A stretch of 64,000 bases of DNA from Podarcis raffonei (Eukaryota; Chordata; Lepidosauria; Squamata; Lacertidae): NCBI RefSeq assembly GCF_027172205.1, contig NC_070604.1, positions 76,297,023 to 76,361,022 of the forward strand, given 5' to 3'. Of the stretch, positions 54,901-64,000 are shown piece after piece (positions within the stretch are counted from its first letter, which is position 1; every line of letters begins with the position of its first letter). A program made the translations under genes and the position numbers. The notes under the pieces are model-generated. The model was given only the letters and a program-made list of their open reading frames with translations. It had not been told where the DNA came from and did no database searches.

Positions 54901-57900
54901 TTGTTTAAGGAACATATAGAAGGGAGGTTTTCATTCAGACTGTGTTATGCTGGTTTGTTAAAATGTTCAGATATCACTTTAGTGATATAATATGAGACTG
55001 AAACGTAATTCCAATAATTTAATGAGGGGGGCAAGTTATTTTAAGATTACTTTGGAGTAAAAAGACTTCCTTTGCCTTAAATAATATATACAGTGGTACC
55101 TCGCAAGACGAAATTAATTCGTTCCACGAGTTTTTTCTTCTTGCGAGTTTTTTGTCTTGCGAAGCACGGTTTCCCATAGGAATGCATTGAAAATCAATCA
55201 ATGCGTTCCTATGGAAACTGCCTTCATTTTTTTTTTTAAAGCTTTTTATTCAAATTTCAAAAATTGTATAAAAAACATAACAAAACAAAAAATACAAAAA
55301 TACAAAAATACAAACAGACGAAGATAAAATCGAAAAACACAAAAATAAAACAAGTATACTTTCTATCTCTTATTTTCTTATAACTTACTTCCCCGACTTC
55401 CTCATACCTCCCCTTTCTGTATTCCAATTTCCAATTTGTTAATTCAGCAAATCCTTTCCCTAAGTTTCAATTAATTTTTTAACTTTCGTTTCTTTTTACT
55501 TATCCATTACAGCTGAAAACCACATAAGTACTAAACCAGCATCATACTAACATTCAATAATTTTACAATGTTTCTTAAGATAGTCCTTAAATTTCTTCCA
55601 ATCTTCCTCCGCTGTCTCTCTCCCCTGGTCTCGGATTCTGCCAGTCATCTCTGCCAGTCCCATGTAATCAATCACCTTCATCTGCCATTCTTCCAAGGTG
55701 GGTAGGTCTTGTGTCTTCCAATACTTCGCGATGAGTATTCTTGCTGCTGTTGTAGCATACATAAAGAAAGTTCTATCCTTCTTTGACACCAGTTGGCCGA
55801 CAATACCCAAGAGAAAGGCCTCTGGTTTCTTCAGGAAGGTATATTTAAATACCTTTTTCAGTTCATTATATATCATTTCCCAGAACGCCTTAATCTTCGG
55901 GCACGTCCACCAAAGGTGAAAGAATGTACCTTCATTTTCCTTACATTTCCAACATTTATTGTCAGACAAGTGGTAAATTTTTGCAAGCTTGACTGGGGTC
56001 ATGTACCACCTATAAATCATTTTCATAATATTCTCTCTTAAGGCATTACATGCCGTAAATTTCATACCGGTGGTCCACAACCTTTCCCAGTCAGCAAACA
56101 TAATGTTATGGCCAATGTCTTGTGCCCACTTAATCATAGCTGACTTCACTGTTTCATCCTGCGTATTCCATTTCAACAGCAAGTTATACATTTTTGACAA
56201 ATTTTTAGTATTGGGTTCTAACAGTTCTGTTTCCAATTTTGATTTTTCCACCTGAAAGCCAATTTTCCTGTCCAACTTATAAACCTCCATTATTTGATAA
56301 TAATGAAGCCAGTCTCGCACTCTACCTTTTAATTTTTCAAAGCTCTGCAATTTCAATTTGTCCCCTTCTTGTTCCATAATTTCCCAGTACTTCGGCCATC
56401 TAGACTCCATGTTGAGCTTTTTCACAGCCTTTGCCTCCATTGGCGAAAGCCACCTAGGAGTTTTATTTTCCAGCAAATCTTTATATCTAACCCAGACATT
56501 ATATAATGCTTTCCTGACAATATGGTTTTTAAAGGCTTTATGAGCTTTGACCTTGTCATACCACAAATATGCATGCCATCCGAAAATATTATTGAAACCT
56601 TCTAAATCCAAAATGTCAGTGTTCTCAAGAAGCAGCCAGTCCTTCAACCAGCAGAAAGCTGCCGATTCATAGTATAGTTTAAAGTCTGGCAGGGCAAATC
56701 CCCCTCTTTCCTTTACATCAGTTAAAATCTTAAATTTTATTCTGGGCTTCTTGCCCTGCCAGACAAATTTAGAAATATCCTTCTGCCACCTCTTGAAACA
56801 GTCCATCTTGTCCACAATTTGTAATGTTTGGAATAAAAACAACATTCTAGGCAATACATTCATCTTTATAGCCGCAATTCGACCCATCAAGGAAAGCTTC
56901 AAATTTGACCAAATTTCTAAATCTTTTTTCACTTCAGCCCAACATTTCTCATAATTATCTTTAAATAAGTTCACATTTTTAGCTGTCATATTAATGCCCA
57001 AATATTTCACTTTCTTAACCACAGTCAAACCTGTCTCTTTCTGAAACCTCTCTTTTTCAATAACTGTTAAATTTTTCTCTAATACCTTAGTTTTTGACTT
57101 ATTCAGTTTAAATCCTGCTACTTGACCAAACTCTTGAATTAATTCTAAAACCCTTTTAGTACTAGATTCTGGCTCTTGTAAAGTAAGTACCAGATCATCT
57201 GCAAAAGCTCTCAATTTGTATTGTTTAGCTCCGACCTGTATCCCTTTAACCAGCTGATCCTTTCTAATCGTATTCAGCAAAACCTCCAGGACTGATATAA
57301 AAAGTAATGGAGAGATTGGGCACCCCTGACGTGTCCCTTTTTCTATCTTAAATTCTTCCGTAACCACATTGTTAACAATTAACTTTGCTTTTTGTTCGGA
57401 ATAAATTGCACCTATACCATTTTCAAACCCTTGACCTACCCCCATCCCCCGGAGATTCTTTCTCATAAAGCACCAAGAGATATTGTCAAAGGCTTTCTCC
57501 GCGTCCACAAAAATCAAAACTGCTTTAGTGTTTATATTCACTTCTAGTTTTTCCAAAATATCAATTATATTCCTTACATTGTCTGACAAATGTCTTCTTG
57601 GAAGAAAGCCTGCTTGGTCTCCATGAATCTCCTCCATCAAAACTTTTTTCAGTCTCTTAGCCAAAATATCAGCAAAAATTTTGTAATCCACATTTAATAA
57701 AGAAATAGGGCGGTAGTTCTTAAGTTGAGTCTTTCCAGTCTCTGTCTTCGGTATAAGTGTAATAAAAGCCTCTTTCCACGTTTCTGGTGCCTTTTCCCCC
57801 TCCAAAATTTCATTGCAGACTTCCTTCAAAGGTTGTAATAACCACTCTTTCAAAGATCTATAATATCTGGAAGTCAGCCCATCTGGTCCTGGAGATTTGC

Positions 57901-60900
57901 CCAATTGCATATTTTGAATGGCACCATCTATTTCCTGTTCAGTTATTTTCTGATTCAAAACTATTTTACTTTCTTGAGAGATTTTTTTTTAATCCATTTT
58001 TCTCAAGGAATTGTTCTATGTCCAGTTCTTTCTGCGGCCCTTGTGAATATAGTTGTTTAAAATATCTCTGGAAGCAATTTCTAATCTCAATTGGGTTGCA
58101 AATGTTCTTTCCTTCCACTTCTAAATTTGTCACTGTATTCAATTTTTGTCTTTTCTTCATTTGCCAGGCCAGCAATTTACCACATTTATCAGCTGATTCA
58201 AAAGTCTTTTGTCTCATTTGTTTAATTTTCCATTCTATTTCTTGATTCATCAGTTCCATATATTGTATTTGATATAACTTTATTTCTCTCAGAATCTCTT
58301 GCGATTTTGGTTTTAATCTTAGTTTCCTTTCCCCTTCTTTTATCTTCTCTAGGATCCTGTCTTTCTTCTCATTTTGGCTTCTCTTCTTTATGGCATTTTG
58401 TTGTATCAAGAACCCTCGCATAACGGCTTTGCTTGCATCCCAGATTACTCTTTTTTCAACATCAGTCTTCATATTTATTTCAAAATAGTCTCTCAAAGTT
58501 TTTTGGGCCTTTTTGTAAACTTCTTCATCTCTAAATAAGGTGTCATTCATCCTCCATCTAAAGGAGCCAGCTGTTACTTGCTTCATCTCCATCTTTACAG
58601 CATTATGGTCGGAGCAAGTTTTTGTGCAGATTTCCACTTTTTTAATCTTTGGAGCCATTCCTCTAGTGACCCAAATTTGGTCAATTCTTGTCCATGTCAT
58701 TTTGGCTTCAGAAAAGAAGGTTCCCTCTCTCTCAAGAGGGTTTTTTATTCTCCAGATATCGACCAAGTCCATGTTGTCGGTCATTTCGAAAAAAGTTTTT
58801 GGTAGTCTTCCATCTTTGGTAACTGCCTGTCTTTGTGCTTTATCCATATTTGTAGAAACTACTCCATTCATGTCACCCATCAAGATTAAGTTATAGTCCA
58901 AATAGTCCAACAATGTCTCATGCAACTTCTTAAAAAATTCTGATTTCCCCTCATTTGGTGCGTAGATCCCTACAATCAAAAATTTCTCTCCTTGGGCTTG
59001 AATTTCAATTGCCAAAAATCTTCCTTGGTCATCTTTAAAAATAAATTTCGGCGACAGTCTTTCCTTTGCATATATCACCACCCCTCTTTTTTTAACTCTG
59101 TCTGATGAAATAAATTCTTGACCCAATCTTTTATTAATAAGTATTTTCCTGTGTGACCTCATGACATGTGTCTCTTGTAGACAAATCAAGTCCAATTGTT
59201 CTTTCTTTAATATATGAAAAACACTTTTTCTTTTTCGGGGTATGTTCAGACCATTACAATTCCAGCTTAGAAGTCGCAGAGCCATGATGGGATTATTTAC
59301 TTTTTCCTCCGACTGCTCCAAGTAGTTCTTCTTCAGTCGGTGGTTTCAGTCCAAATGATAGGTTTGCTATATCCAGTATTCCTTCTCTTGATGAGATTGG
59401 TTCTTGTCCAGATTCGGCCTCTTTCTGAAGGTCCTCTTCGTGATCACTCAAAAATTTATCCTTGTCGCTCACTGTCCTTATTCTTATTTTCCTTCCTTTA
59501 TATTTGAAAGATAGGCCTTGAGGGAATTCCCACCTGAAGAGTATACTGTTTCTTTTCAATAAAACAACCAGATCTCTGTAGTAGGTTCTTGCATCCAAAA
59601 TGTACTTCGGAATATCTTTAAAGATCTCCACATAAGAATCCTCAATTTGCAATGCTTTTTGATAGTGCAAGTTCAAAATTTTGTCTCTTTCTTCTTTTGA
59701 TCTTAAAGTTATCAGGCAATCTCTTGCCTTGTTTCTTCTTTGTCTTGTACCAAGTCTAAATGCACTCACTATCTTAATTTCTTCCTTCTCAAGGTCCTGT
59801 TGCCAGAAGTCAGAAAATTCTTTTGTAAGAAAGTCCGCCAAATTATCCTTTTCAATTTCTGGTATTGCTCTGATTCTTAAATTTCTCTCTTTCCTTTGCA
59901 AATCAATCATGGACAGTGCCAATTCATGGTCCTCCAGTTTTTTAACGACCGGTGGGATTTTTTCCTGTACAACAGTCGCAATTTCCTTGGCCTCCTCTGC
60001 AATTTTTCCGAGTTGTAGACGATTCCTCTAGTAGTTTTTCAATGGTCTCTGTGTTGGAATTCACCTTCTTTCCAAGTTCATTTATGCTTGTAGTATTTAA
60101 GTCAATTTTTGCTGAAATCTCAGCTACTTTCTTGTTAGTTTCTGCAATTTGCTTGTTAGTTTCAGCCACTTGTTTACTTGTCTCTGCCCCCTGTTTTGTT
60201 AAATGTTCCAAAGATTCATTAATTTTTCCAAGTGCCTTAGCCAAAGCGTCTTCAGATGACATAGTTCTTGCTTTTGTTTGTGGGGCAGCAGCTGCTCCTA
60301 TGCCTCCAGATGTAGAGGCCCTTCTTTGTTGTGGAATATCAATTTTGTATTGTCTACCAGATCTTAGGCTTTTTTCCTGTAGCTCTACTTTCCCTTTACC
60401 ATCTGCCATAACACTCTCATGCCAAGTCAAGGTCAGTCACGTACTTTGAAGATTGTTTGGAATAGGAATTTTCCAGTGGCTCAGCAGCTAGAAATTCAAT
60501 TGTTGTTGTTACAATCAAGTCTCCTCTAGAGGGGGAACTCACTAACTTCACTTTAAAATTTTTGAAACAAAATGTTCTTTAAGAGTCCCCCATATCTCCT
60601 CAAAAAATCACAGTATCAATTATCCTCAAATTTAATTGAATGCAACACAGTCTATATAACAGGGACACTGTATCAGAAAAGTTAGTTCCAAAGTTGCTCA
60701 AAAGTTACTTCTTTGCCTTAACGTGCAGACAACCTCCTGCCGGCTTCCCTGTCCAGGCAGCCCGTCCCCAGGGTGTTAAAACGGCAACAAAGTTCCAATT
60801 CCCCTCTTTCATGCAGGCGAATAAAATGCAATTTCCTCCCCCCGGCTCCTGCCTACGGGAGGAGGTCTATTTTCTGACGATGGCTTTGTTCTTGTCAAAA

Positions 60901-63496
60901 GCAAGGCTCTCTTACCGTTACAGCTTAACAGTCTCTTTGCTTTGATCTATCTGCAGATCGGGAAGGTAGACTTCCTTTTTATACCTTTCCCGTCTCGGTT
61001 CCAAATTTCAGATTTAGCTTCAATTTAATCCTTTAATCCTTAATCCTACTCACGGGTAGTTACTTTCTTTAGATCCAATTCTTCGGAAGAAGTCAGCGCT
61101 CTCCGCTAATGGCGATACGGCTTCACTCCACAGGCTGGGTAACTCTCAGCACCGCGCCGCTCACCCGCTGCTGCTCGGAAGCCTTTAAAAAGGCTCTTTG
61201 CAGGTTTGGGGGGGCGCAAAAGGTGCCCGCCGAGTCTCCTTGTTCACAGGCTTCGCCACCTGTGATTTTTGGGGGTCCCTGTTTCGCCGTAACAACAGGA
61301 CCCGAACCTGTAGAGCAGACTCCCTCCGGAGCTCGGAGGGAAATCCGCCATTAAGCGCTGGCGCTAACCGGAAGTCCCCCTATGGAAACTGCCTTCAGAC
61401 CAGGTCCGGGGACAGTCTGTCCCCCGACCTCTTCTGAAGGCTGGGAGGGGGACAAGGGCTTTTCTTCCCACCGCCAGCCTTCAGAAGGCTGATCTGAAGG
61501 CTGGCGGTGGGAAGAAAAGCCCTTCTCCCCACCTCCCGCCCCGCAAGCTCTGGGCTTTTAAAATGCTGGGGGTTGGCAGCGAAGACTTCGCTGCCGCCCG
61601 CCAGCATTTTAAGATCGCCCGGGACAGCGGAGACGTCTCCGCTGTCCCGGGGGCTTTTAAAATGCTGGGGGTTGGCAGCGAAGACTTCGCTGCCGCCCGC
61701 CAGCATTTTAAGATCGCCCAGGACAGCAGAGAAGTCTCCGCTGTCCCGGGAAGGCAGGCGGGGGGGAGCAAAGACTTTTGGCCCCCCGCCGGCCTTCAGA
61801 AGAGGTCCAGGACCTCTTCTGAAGGCCGGCGGTGGGCAAAAGTCTTTGCTCCCGACCGCCAGCATTTTAAAAGAGGTCCCCGGAGATTTCCCCATGGGCT
61901 TTCTTCTTGCGAAGCAAGCCCATAGGGAAATTCGTCTGGCGAAGCACCTCGAAAAATGGAAAACTCTTTCTTCTTGCGAGTTTTCCGTCTTGCGAGGAAT
62001 TCGTCTTGCGGGGTACCACTGTACTTTCAAAGTCATTTTCCTGACTGGTCTTTTTATATCTTAAACAGATTAAATTAGATAATACAGTCAGATACATATC
62101 TACTAAAGAGTAGGAACAATTGCGGCCTAATTTTCAGTACATGCATGTAGGATTGCTGCTTGAAAAAAATCACAGATTTATTGTTTAAAATATTTTTAAT
62201 ATGATACTGATTTTTAGAGCCCACGTTGGTTAATTTCAGTAAATAGCAACTTAGCTAAATAAACATTTTAATTCCTGTTTTTTGCTATTTATTTATCACT
62301 TTAGAGAGCTTGGTAACTTTGAAGCTGCTACAGAAAACTTTCAAAAGGCACTGATGCTAAATCAAAATCACGTTCAGACAATACAACTTGGGGGAATGAT
62401 GCTTTATCATCATGGTAGCCTGAATGAAGCTCTGAAAAACTTTAAGGTAAGCAATTGTGAAGAGTTACAGCAGTTTCATCATATATACTCATATCTGTCT
62501 GTCCTGTGTGTGGTTATTATATATGCAAACAAACATACATACATAAATGAGACACCTTTAGGCTACTAAGCTCTCAAATGTGCATACAATCACAAAGACT
62601 TTCATGTTCACTGTCATATATAAGAAAAGTTGCAGCCTTCTTGAGGGCTTCCTTTAGATTGAAAGACTGTCTTGAAATTTCTGTCCAGTGGATAACAGTA
62701 GAAATGGACTGGACAAAAGCCTTTCCCCTGTGGAAGGTTTCTGCTTGTTTGTTTTAAAAACTAGCACATCGCTTCTCCTTTTTTTCTAACTTCCACATAG
62801 ACTCAAGATGGCTGGGACAGATTACTTTTCTTTTTTTTTTTTAAAGAATATTTATTAAGTTTTCCAATTTTTTAAACAAACAAACAAACAAAACAAACAG
62901 AAACATTAAACACAGGCATAAAATTCATAAACCATACTTTTAAATAACAAATTTCTCAGACCTCCTCGTACTTCTCCTTCTTGTATCCCAATTAAGATTA
63001 TTTGTTCAGCAAATCCTTCATTTAAAGCATTACAGCTTGTAACATTACCTTATTTTTCAAACCCTTTCCCCCCCCCATCTATGTTCTTATATATCATTGC
63101 AGCTAGAAACCTCTCAATTTCAATCCAACACCATCTAACTTTCTTAAATTTTACAATGTTTCTGTAAATAGTCCTTAAATTTTTTCCAATCTTCTTCAGC
63201 CGATTGGGACAGATTACTTTTCTACTGTCATGGATGTGTGGATAAAGAGTAAATAAAGATCTGTGGTTTGTTTATCTGCAATCTCACAAATGTATTGATT
63301 ATTCTCTTTTCAATTTTCTAGAGGTGTCTGCAACTAGAACCATATAATGAGGTGTGCCAGTATATGAAAGGTCTTAGTCACGTTGCTATGGGGCAATTTT
63401 ATGAAGGAATAAAAGCTCAAACTAAAGTTATGTTAAATGATCCTTTGCCTGGTCAGAAAGCTAGTACAGAGTACCTGAAAGTGAAATACCTCAGAG
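45952..63496 (+). CDS. TTC13: TTC13, tetratricopeptide repeat protein 13 (5' part, exons 1-11)
   Basis: Eleven coding exons: 45952-46201, 47391-47485, 47969-48044, 49017-49087, 50483-50548, 51976-52068, 52943-53059, 53860-53970, 54771-54853, 62305-62446 and 63322-63496. All are GT-AG, phases match, and they give 426 residues; the gene runs off the window (human is about 860 residues). The N-terminus has a hydrophobic signal-like stretch (LLSTLLWLLAATRPALAL). Then come FLNFHDSDCE and SLLSLNTEKL, and TPR repeats from about residue 142: AYVLIGSGLYDEAVRHF, AIYGRGIAYGKKGLH, LYRHRGTLYFISEDYSSA, AMLYKGLTFFHRGLLKEA, AYKSLGQAYRELGNFEAA and MMLYHHGSLNEALKNF. TPRs bind protein partners; the function of TTC13 is poorly known. 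Intron 7 uses the weaker donor GTTAGT. The start is the ATG in AAGATGGC; an upstream in-frame GTG at 45931 is not a start. Confidence 0.96.
46861..47026. repeat. long inverted repeat (foldback) in TTC13 intron 1
   Basis: Arms of about 61 bp, 46861-46921 and 46966-47026, are near-perfect reverse complements (core GGTGCACTTTAATTTGCCC / GGGCAAATTAAAGTGCACC), separated by a 44-bp loop that includes AGCAGCAGCAG. I do not recognise the arms as a known transposon terminus. Confidence 0.9.
47121..47236. mobile_element. Tc1/mariner-pogo-like MITE, 116 bp
   Basis: CTGCATTTCCCCGTGTATAAC at the left and CTTATACACGAAAAAAGGG at the right are imperfect inverted repeats, with TA on both flanks. Internally CCCCCTATTTTTTGG and CCCCCATATGCACTATCCGTG are recognisable. 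Lies in TTC13 intron 1. Confidence 0.7.
48045..49016 (+). other. TTC13 intron 3
   Basis: No exon or confidently named repeat; open frames of about 70 codons are unrecognised. Confidence 0.5.
49200..49434. mobile_element. hAT-type MITE, 235 bp, in TTC13 intron 4
   Basis: Flanked by a perfect 8-bp duplication GCTTAGCC. Ends TATGGGTAGGTAAACTAAGGC and GTTTGCTGACCCCTG correspond to those of the 1049-1498 element in the opposite orientation, so both belong to one family; this copy lacks the GC-rich filler of the longer one. Confidence 0.9.
49435..50482 (+). other. TTC13 intron 4, distal part
   Basis: About 1 kb of AT-rich intron without exon. A weak copy of the short palindromic repeat is near 49680-49735. 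Nothing else recognised. Confidence 0.5.
50601..50983 (-). mobile_element. solo LTR, 383 bp, fossil, in TTC13 intron 5
   Basis: Begins TGTTGGGATA and ends TATCCTAACA, TG...CA termini that are inverted copies of each other, with a perfect 5-bp duplication ATATA on both sides. On the minus strand an AATAAA signal lies inside, which sets the orientation. No internal region remains. Different family from the LTRs at 13.5 and 28.3 kb. It starts 52 bp after exon 5. The intact duplication suggests moderate age. Confidence 0.85.
50998..51758. mobile_element. hAT-like MITE containing a second hAT element
   Basis: Ends CAGGGCTGGCCTAAGG and GGGCAGGCCAGCCCTG form good inverted repeats. The 8-bp flanks (GCATTCAC / GCAATAGC) match at only five positions. 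Its interior (GGTGAGCAAAAAAAATGTCACCTC) includes small hairpins. It is split by the element at 51373-51557. Confidence 0.75.
51373..51557. mobile_element. hAT-type MITE, 185 bp, nested
   Basis: Perfect 8-bp duplication CTCTAGCC; ends CAGGGTAGTCAACCTTT and AGGCTGACAACCCCTG are inverted repeats. Internal CACCCACCAGTGCTCG and CGCCCACTAGTGGGCGGTAG modules. It inserted into the larger element at 50998-51758 and so is younger. Confidence 0.9.
52285..52470 (-). mobile_element. LINE fragment, L2-like RT C-terminal region
   Basis: The minus strand encodes ITVWYAGLTSSDRKRLQSVV, then NTAQDIMGCPVNPLDEIAEE and RCLRRV, a pattern known from the ends of L2/Rex-like LINE reverse transcriptases (WY-LT---K--L---V-TA--I-G). 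Preserved in one frame for about 55 codons. Lies in TTC13 intron 6. The exact clade is uncertain. Confidence 0.65.
53060..53859 (+). other. TTC13 intron 7
   Basis: About 800 bases. A degraded short palindromic repeat lies at about 53653-53712 (CAACCTACTGAATTCAGTGAAAC ... TAGGATTGTAGCC). No other feature. Confidence 0.5.
53971..54770 (+). other. TTC13 intron 8
   Basis: About 800 bases of AT-rich intron; a LINE-like trace near 54040-54070 (GAATTTATATACTGCCC). No exon recognised. Confidence 0.5.
55547..59285 (-). pseudogene. L1 ORF2 (endonuclease-reverse transcriptase), split by one frame change
   Basis: From the ATG at 59285 the endonuclease reads LLSWNCNGLNIPRKR, CLQETHVMR, GDMNGV and SDHNAVKM, i.e. 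the APE catalytic set N, E, D/N and SDH. Then comes RT: SPGPDGL, LLNVDYKIFA, GDQAGFLPRR, FVDAEKAFDN, GTRQGCPISPLLF and FADDLVL, with the D-D pair intact. The C-terminus has a CX2CX8HX4C knuckle (CWKCKENEGTFFHLWWTC). The two halves (57966-59285 and 55547-57958) are in different frames; the break coincides with a run of nine A's at the EN-RT linker. Known role: nicking target DNA and copying L1 RNA. The ATG lies a few bases past the ORF1 stop. Confidence 0.93.
59293..60409 (-). pseudogene. L1 ORF1 (RNA-binding chaperone), split by one frame change
   Basis: The N-terminal part, from the ATG at 60409 (MADGKGKVELQEKSL), leads into a long heptad region with repeated AETNKQ/AEISAK units, a coiled coil for trimer formation. 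After a shift near 60007 the second part gives NLRIRAIPEIEKDNLADFL and an RRM-like/CTD segment (FRLGTRQRRNKARDCLI, YQKALQIEDSYVEIFKDIP). Known role: binds L1 RNA as a trimer. The apparent frame change is close to an A5 run, so a base-calling error is possible. Confidence 0.88.
62447..62831 (+). other. TTC13 intron 10, proximal part
   Basis: No exon. Contains ACATACATACATA-type low complexity near 62530-62545, and the left copy of the L1 target duplication at its end. Confidence 0.5.
62832..63204 (-). mobile_element. 5'-truncated L1 fragment (3' end only), 373 bp
   Basis: A 19-bp direct repeat TGGGACAGATTACTTTTCT flanks it (62813-62831 and 63205-63223). It begins with a T run and is co-linear with the 3' end of the L1 at 55.2 kb (ACAATGTTTCT..., TAGTCCTTAAATTTTTTCCAATCTTC). 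A classic truncated retro-insertion of the same family; it differs at many sites and is therefore older. Lies in TTC13 intron 10, about 120 bp before exon 11. Confidence 0.92.
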
Positions 63497-63540
63497 GTAA
63501 GTTGCTGCTAATGAAATATTCATTGTTTCATACCCAGATC

Positions 63541-63659
63541 CAGGACCTTTTTCAGCTAGAACTCAGTTCCGGCACCTCTCAGGTGGGCACCATTGCCATT
63601 ATAAGAGAACAAGGTTCATGGTGTGTTCCAGCACCTCTTTTTCTAGAAAAATAGCACTG
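63541..63659. mobile_element. decayed hAT-type MITE in TTC13 intron 11
   Basis: Contains GAACTCAGTTCCGGCACC and, inverted, GTTCCAGCACCTC, with ends CAGGACCTTTTT and AGAAAAATAGCACTG similar to the 18373-18522 element. No convincing 8-bp duplication. It starts 44 bp after the exon 11 splice donor. Confidence 0.6.
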
Positions 63660-64000
63660 CTGAAACCTATGTTAACTTAAGTATCAAATTTGTGCACATT
63701 TTTTTAAAAATTGCTGTACGTACTGTATTGTGAAATTCTTTACAGCTTTCTTACCTCAAAGAAAACATAGCAGAAAGTTTTTTTCAGGTTTACATACGGT
63801 GGTAAAAAGTACTTATTTAGGCTTGTACATCAATCCTAGCTATCCATGAAATTTATTGCTAATTGGCATGCCCTTTCTGTAGATTTGTTTTTAATTGAAA
63901 ATACAAAGTTATGTATATGACTACTTATGTAACTATTGGCTCAGGATATTTTTTCCTTAATAAAGACTGAATTTGTGCAGTTGTCCATATGTACCCTGAT
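63660..64000 (+). other. TTC13 intron 11, to the window edge
   Basis: AT-rich intron with no exon recognised before the window ends. The remaining TTC13 exons, encoding roughly its second half, are outside. Confidence 0.6.

Larger units (their letters stand above)
55227..61378 (-). mobile_element. L1 LINE, essentially full length (about 6.15 kb)
   Basis: Flanked by a perfect 19-bp target duplication (CCTATGGAAACTGCCTTCA at 55208-55226 and 61379-61397). Its 3' end carries a poly(A) run (poly-T on this strand) and its 5' end is a GC-rich region starting GGGGGACTTCCGG. The order on the minus strand is 5' UTR, ORF1, ORF2, 3' UTR. Both proteins are open except for one frame change each. The perfect duplication and nearly intact frames mean a recent insertion, in TTC13 intron 9, antisense to the gene. 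Confidence 0.95.
55091..62021. mobile_element. Tigger/pogo-like hairpin-rich MITE, about 760 bp, split by an L1
   Basis: CAGTGGTACCTCGCAAGACG at the left and CGTCTTGCGGGGTACCACTG at the right are terminal inverted repeats flanked by TA. Without the L1 and one copy of its target duplication the element is about 760 bp. It is almost entirely palindromic modules: 61456-61522 (30-bp perfect arms), a tandem pair of about 99-bp units at 61552-61750 each with several palindromes, and 61764-61853 (arms about 45 bp). No transposase. Lies in TTC13 intron 9. Confidence 0.9.

Noticed and set aside
59952-60449. 165-codon plus-strand frame
   Set aside because: Antisense shadow of the L1 ORF1 coiled coil.
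61507-62064. 185-codon plus-strand and 213-codon minus-strand frames with internal repeats
   Set aside because: Both are translations of the tandem palindromic units of the MITE; open on both strands because of the palindromes.

Overview
The window is vertebrate nuclear DNA, most likely from a squamate reptile (a lizard). It is AT-rich with GC-rich promoter islands, its genes are split into short exons with GT-AG introns, and the repeats are a squamate mix: CR1-type LINE remnants everywhere, a young full-length L1, L2-like pieces, tRNA-derived SINEs, many small hAT and Tigger/pogo-like MITEs, and solo LTRs. The species is inferred; nothing in the sequence fixes it.

Three host genes can be read exon by exon. 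FAM89A (+, coding exons at 17.7 and 24.6 kb) stands alone. ARV1 (-, five coding exons, 45.7 down to 33.8 kb) and TTC13 (+, exons 1-11 from 45.95 kb, running out of the window) are head to head with only 244 bp between start codons, over a GC-rich shared promoter with ETS, ZNF143-like, NRF1-like and YY1-like motifs. From memory, the neighbourhood FAM89A-ARV1-TTC13 matches human 1q42.2. The genes are not a pathway: ARV1 is an ER membrane lipid-homeostasis protein, TTC13 a poorly characterised TPR protein with a signal-like N-terminus, and FAM89A a small cytosolic protein related to LRAP25.

Layout: 1-17.3 kb is intergenic, with a hAT MITE, two decayed CR1 bodies, microsatellites, a CR1 remnant split around a solo LTR, and another hAT MITE. 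17.3-25.8 kb is FAM89A with its CpG island and 3' UTR. 25.8-33.7 kb is intergenic with a Tigger-like MITE, a second LTR of the 13.5 kb family and a 604-bp hAT MITE with a large hairpin. 33.8-45.7 kb is ARV1, its introns holding CR1 pieces, a tRNA-derived SINE, a SINE nested in a MITE, and a Tigger-like MITE nested in a CR1 tail. 45.7-64 kb is TTC13, its introns holding a foldback repeat, several hAT elements (one nested in another), a solo LTR, and a roughly 6.15-kb L1 inserted in a hairpin-rich Tigger-like MITE.

I found no CRISPR array, operon, rRNA or tRNA gene, and no gene system that looks new. The most unusual material is repeat architecture: the hairpin-chain MITE carrying a nearly intact L1, the intronic foldback, and a short palindromic repeat present at least ten times. 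All homology statements rest on recalled family sequences; no search was run.
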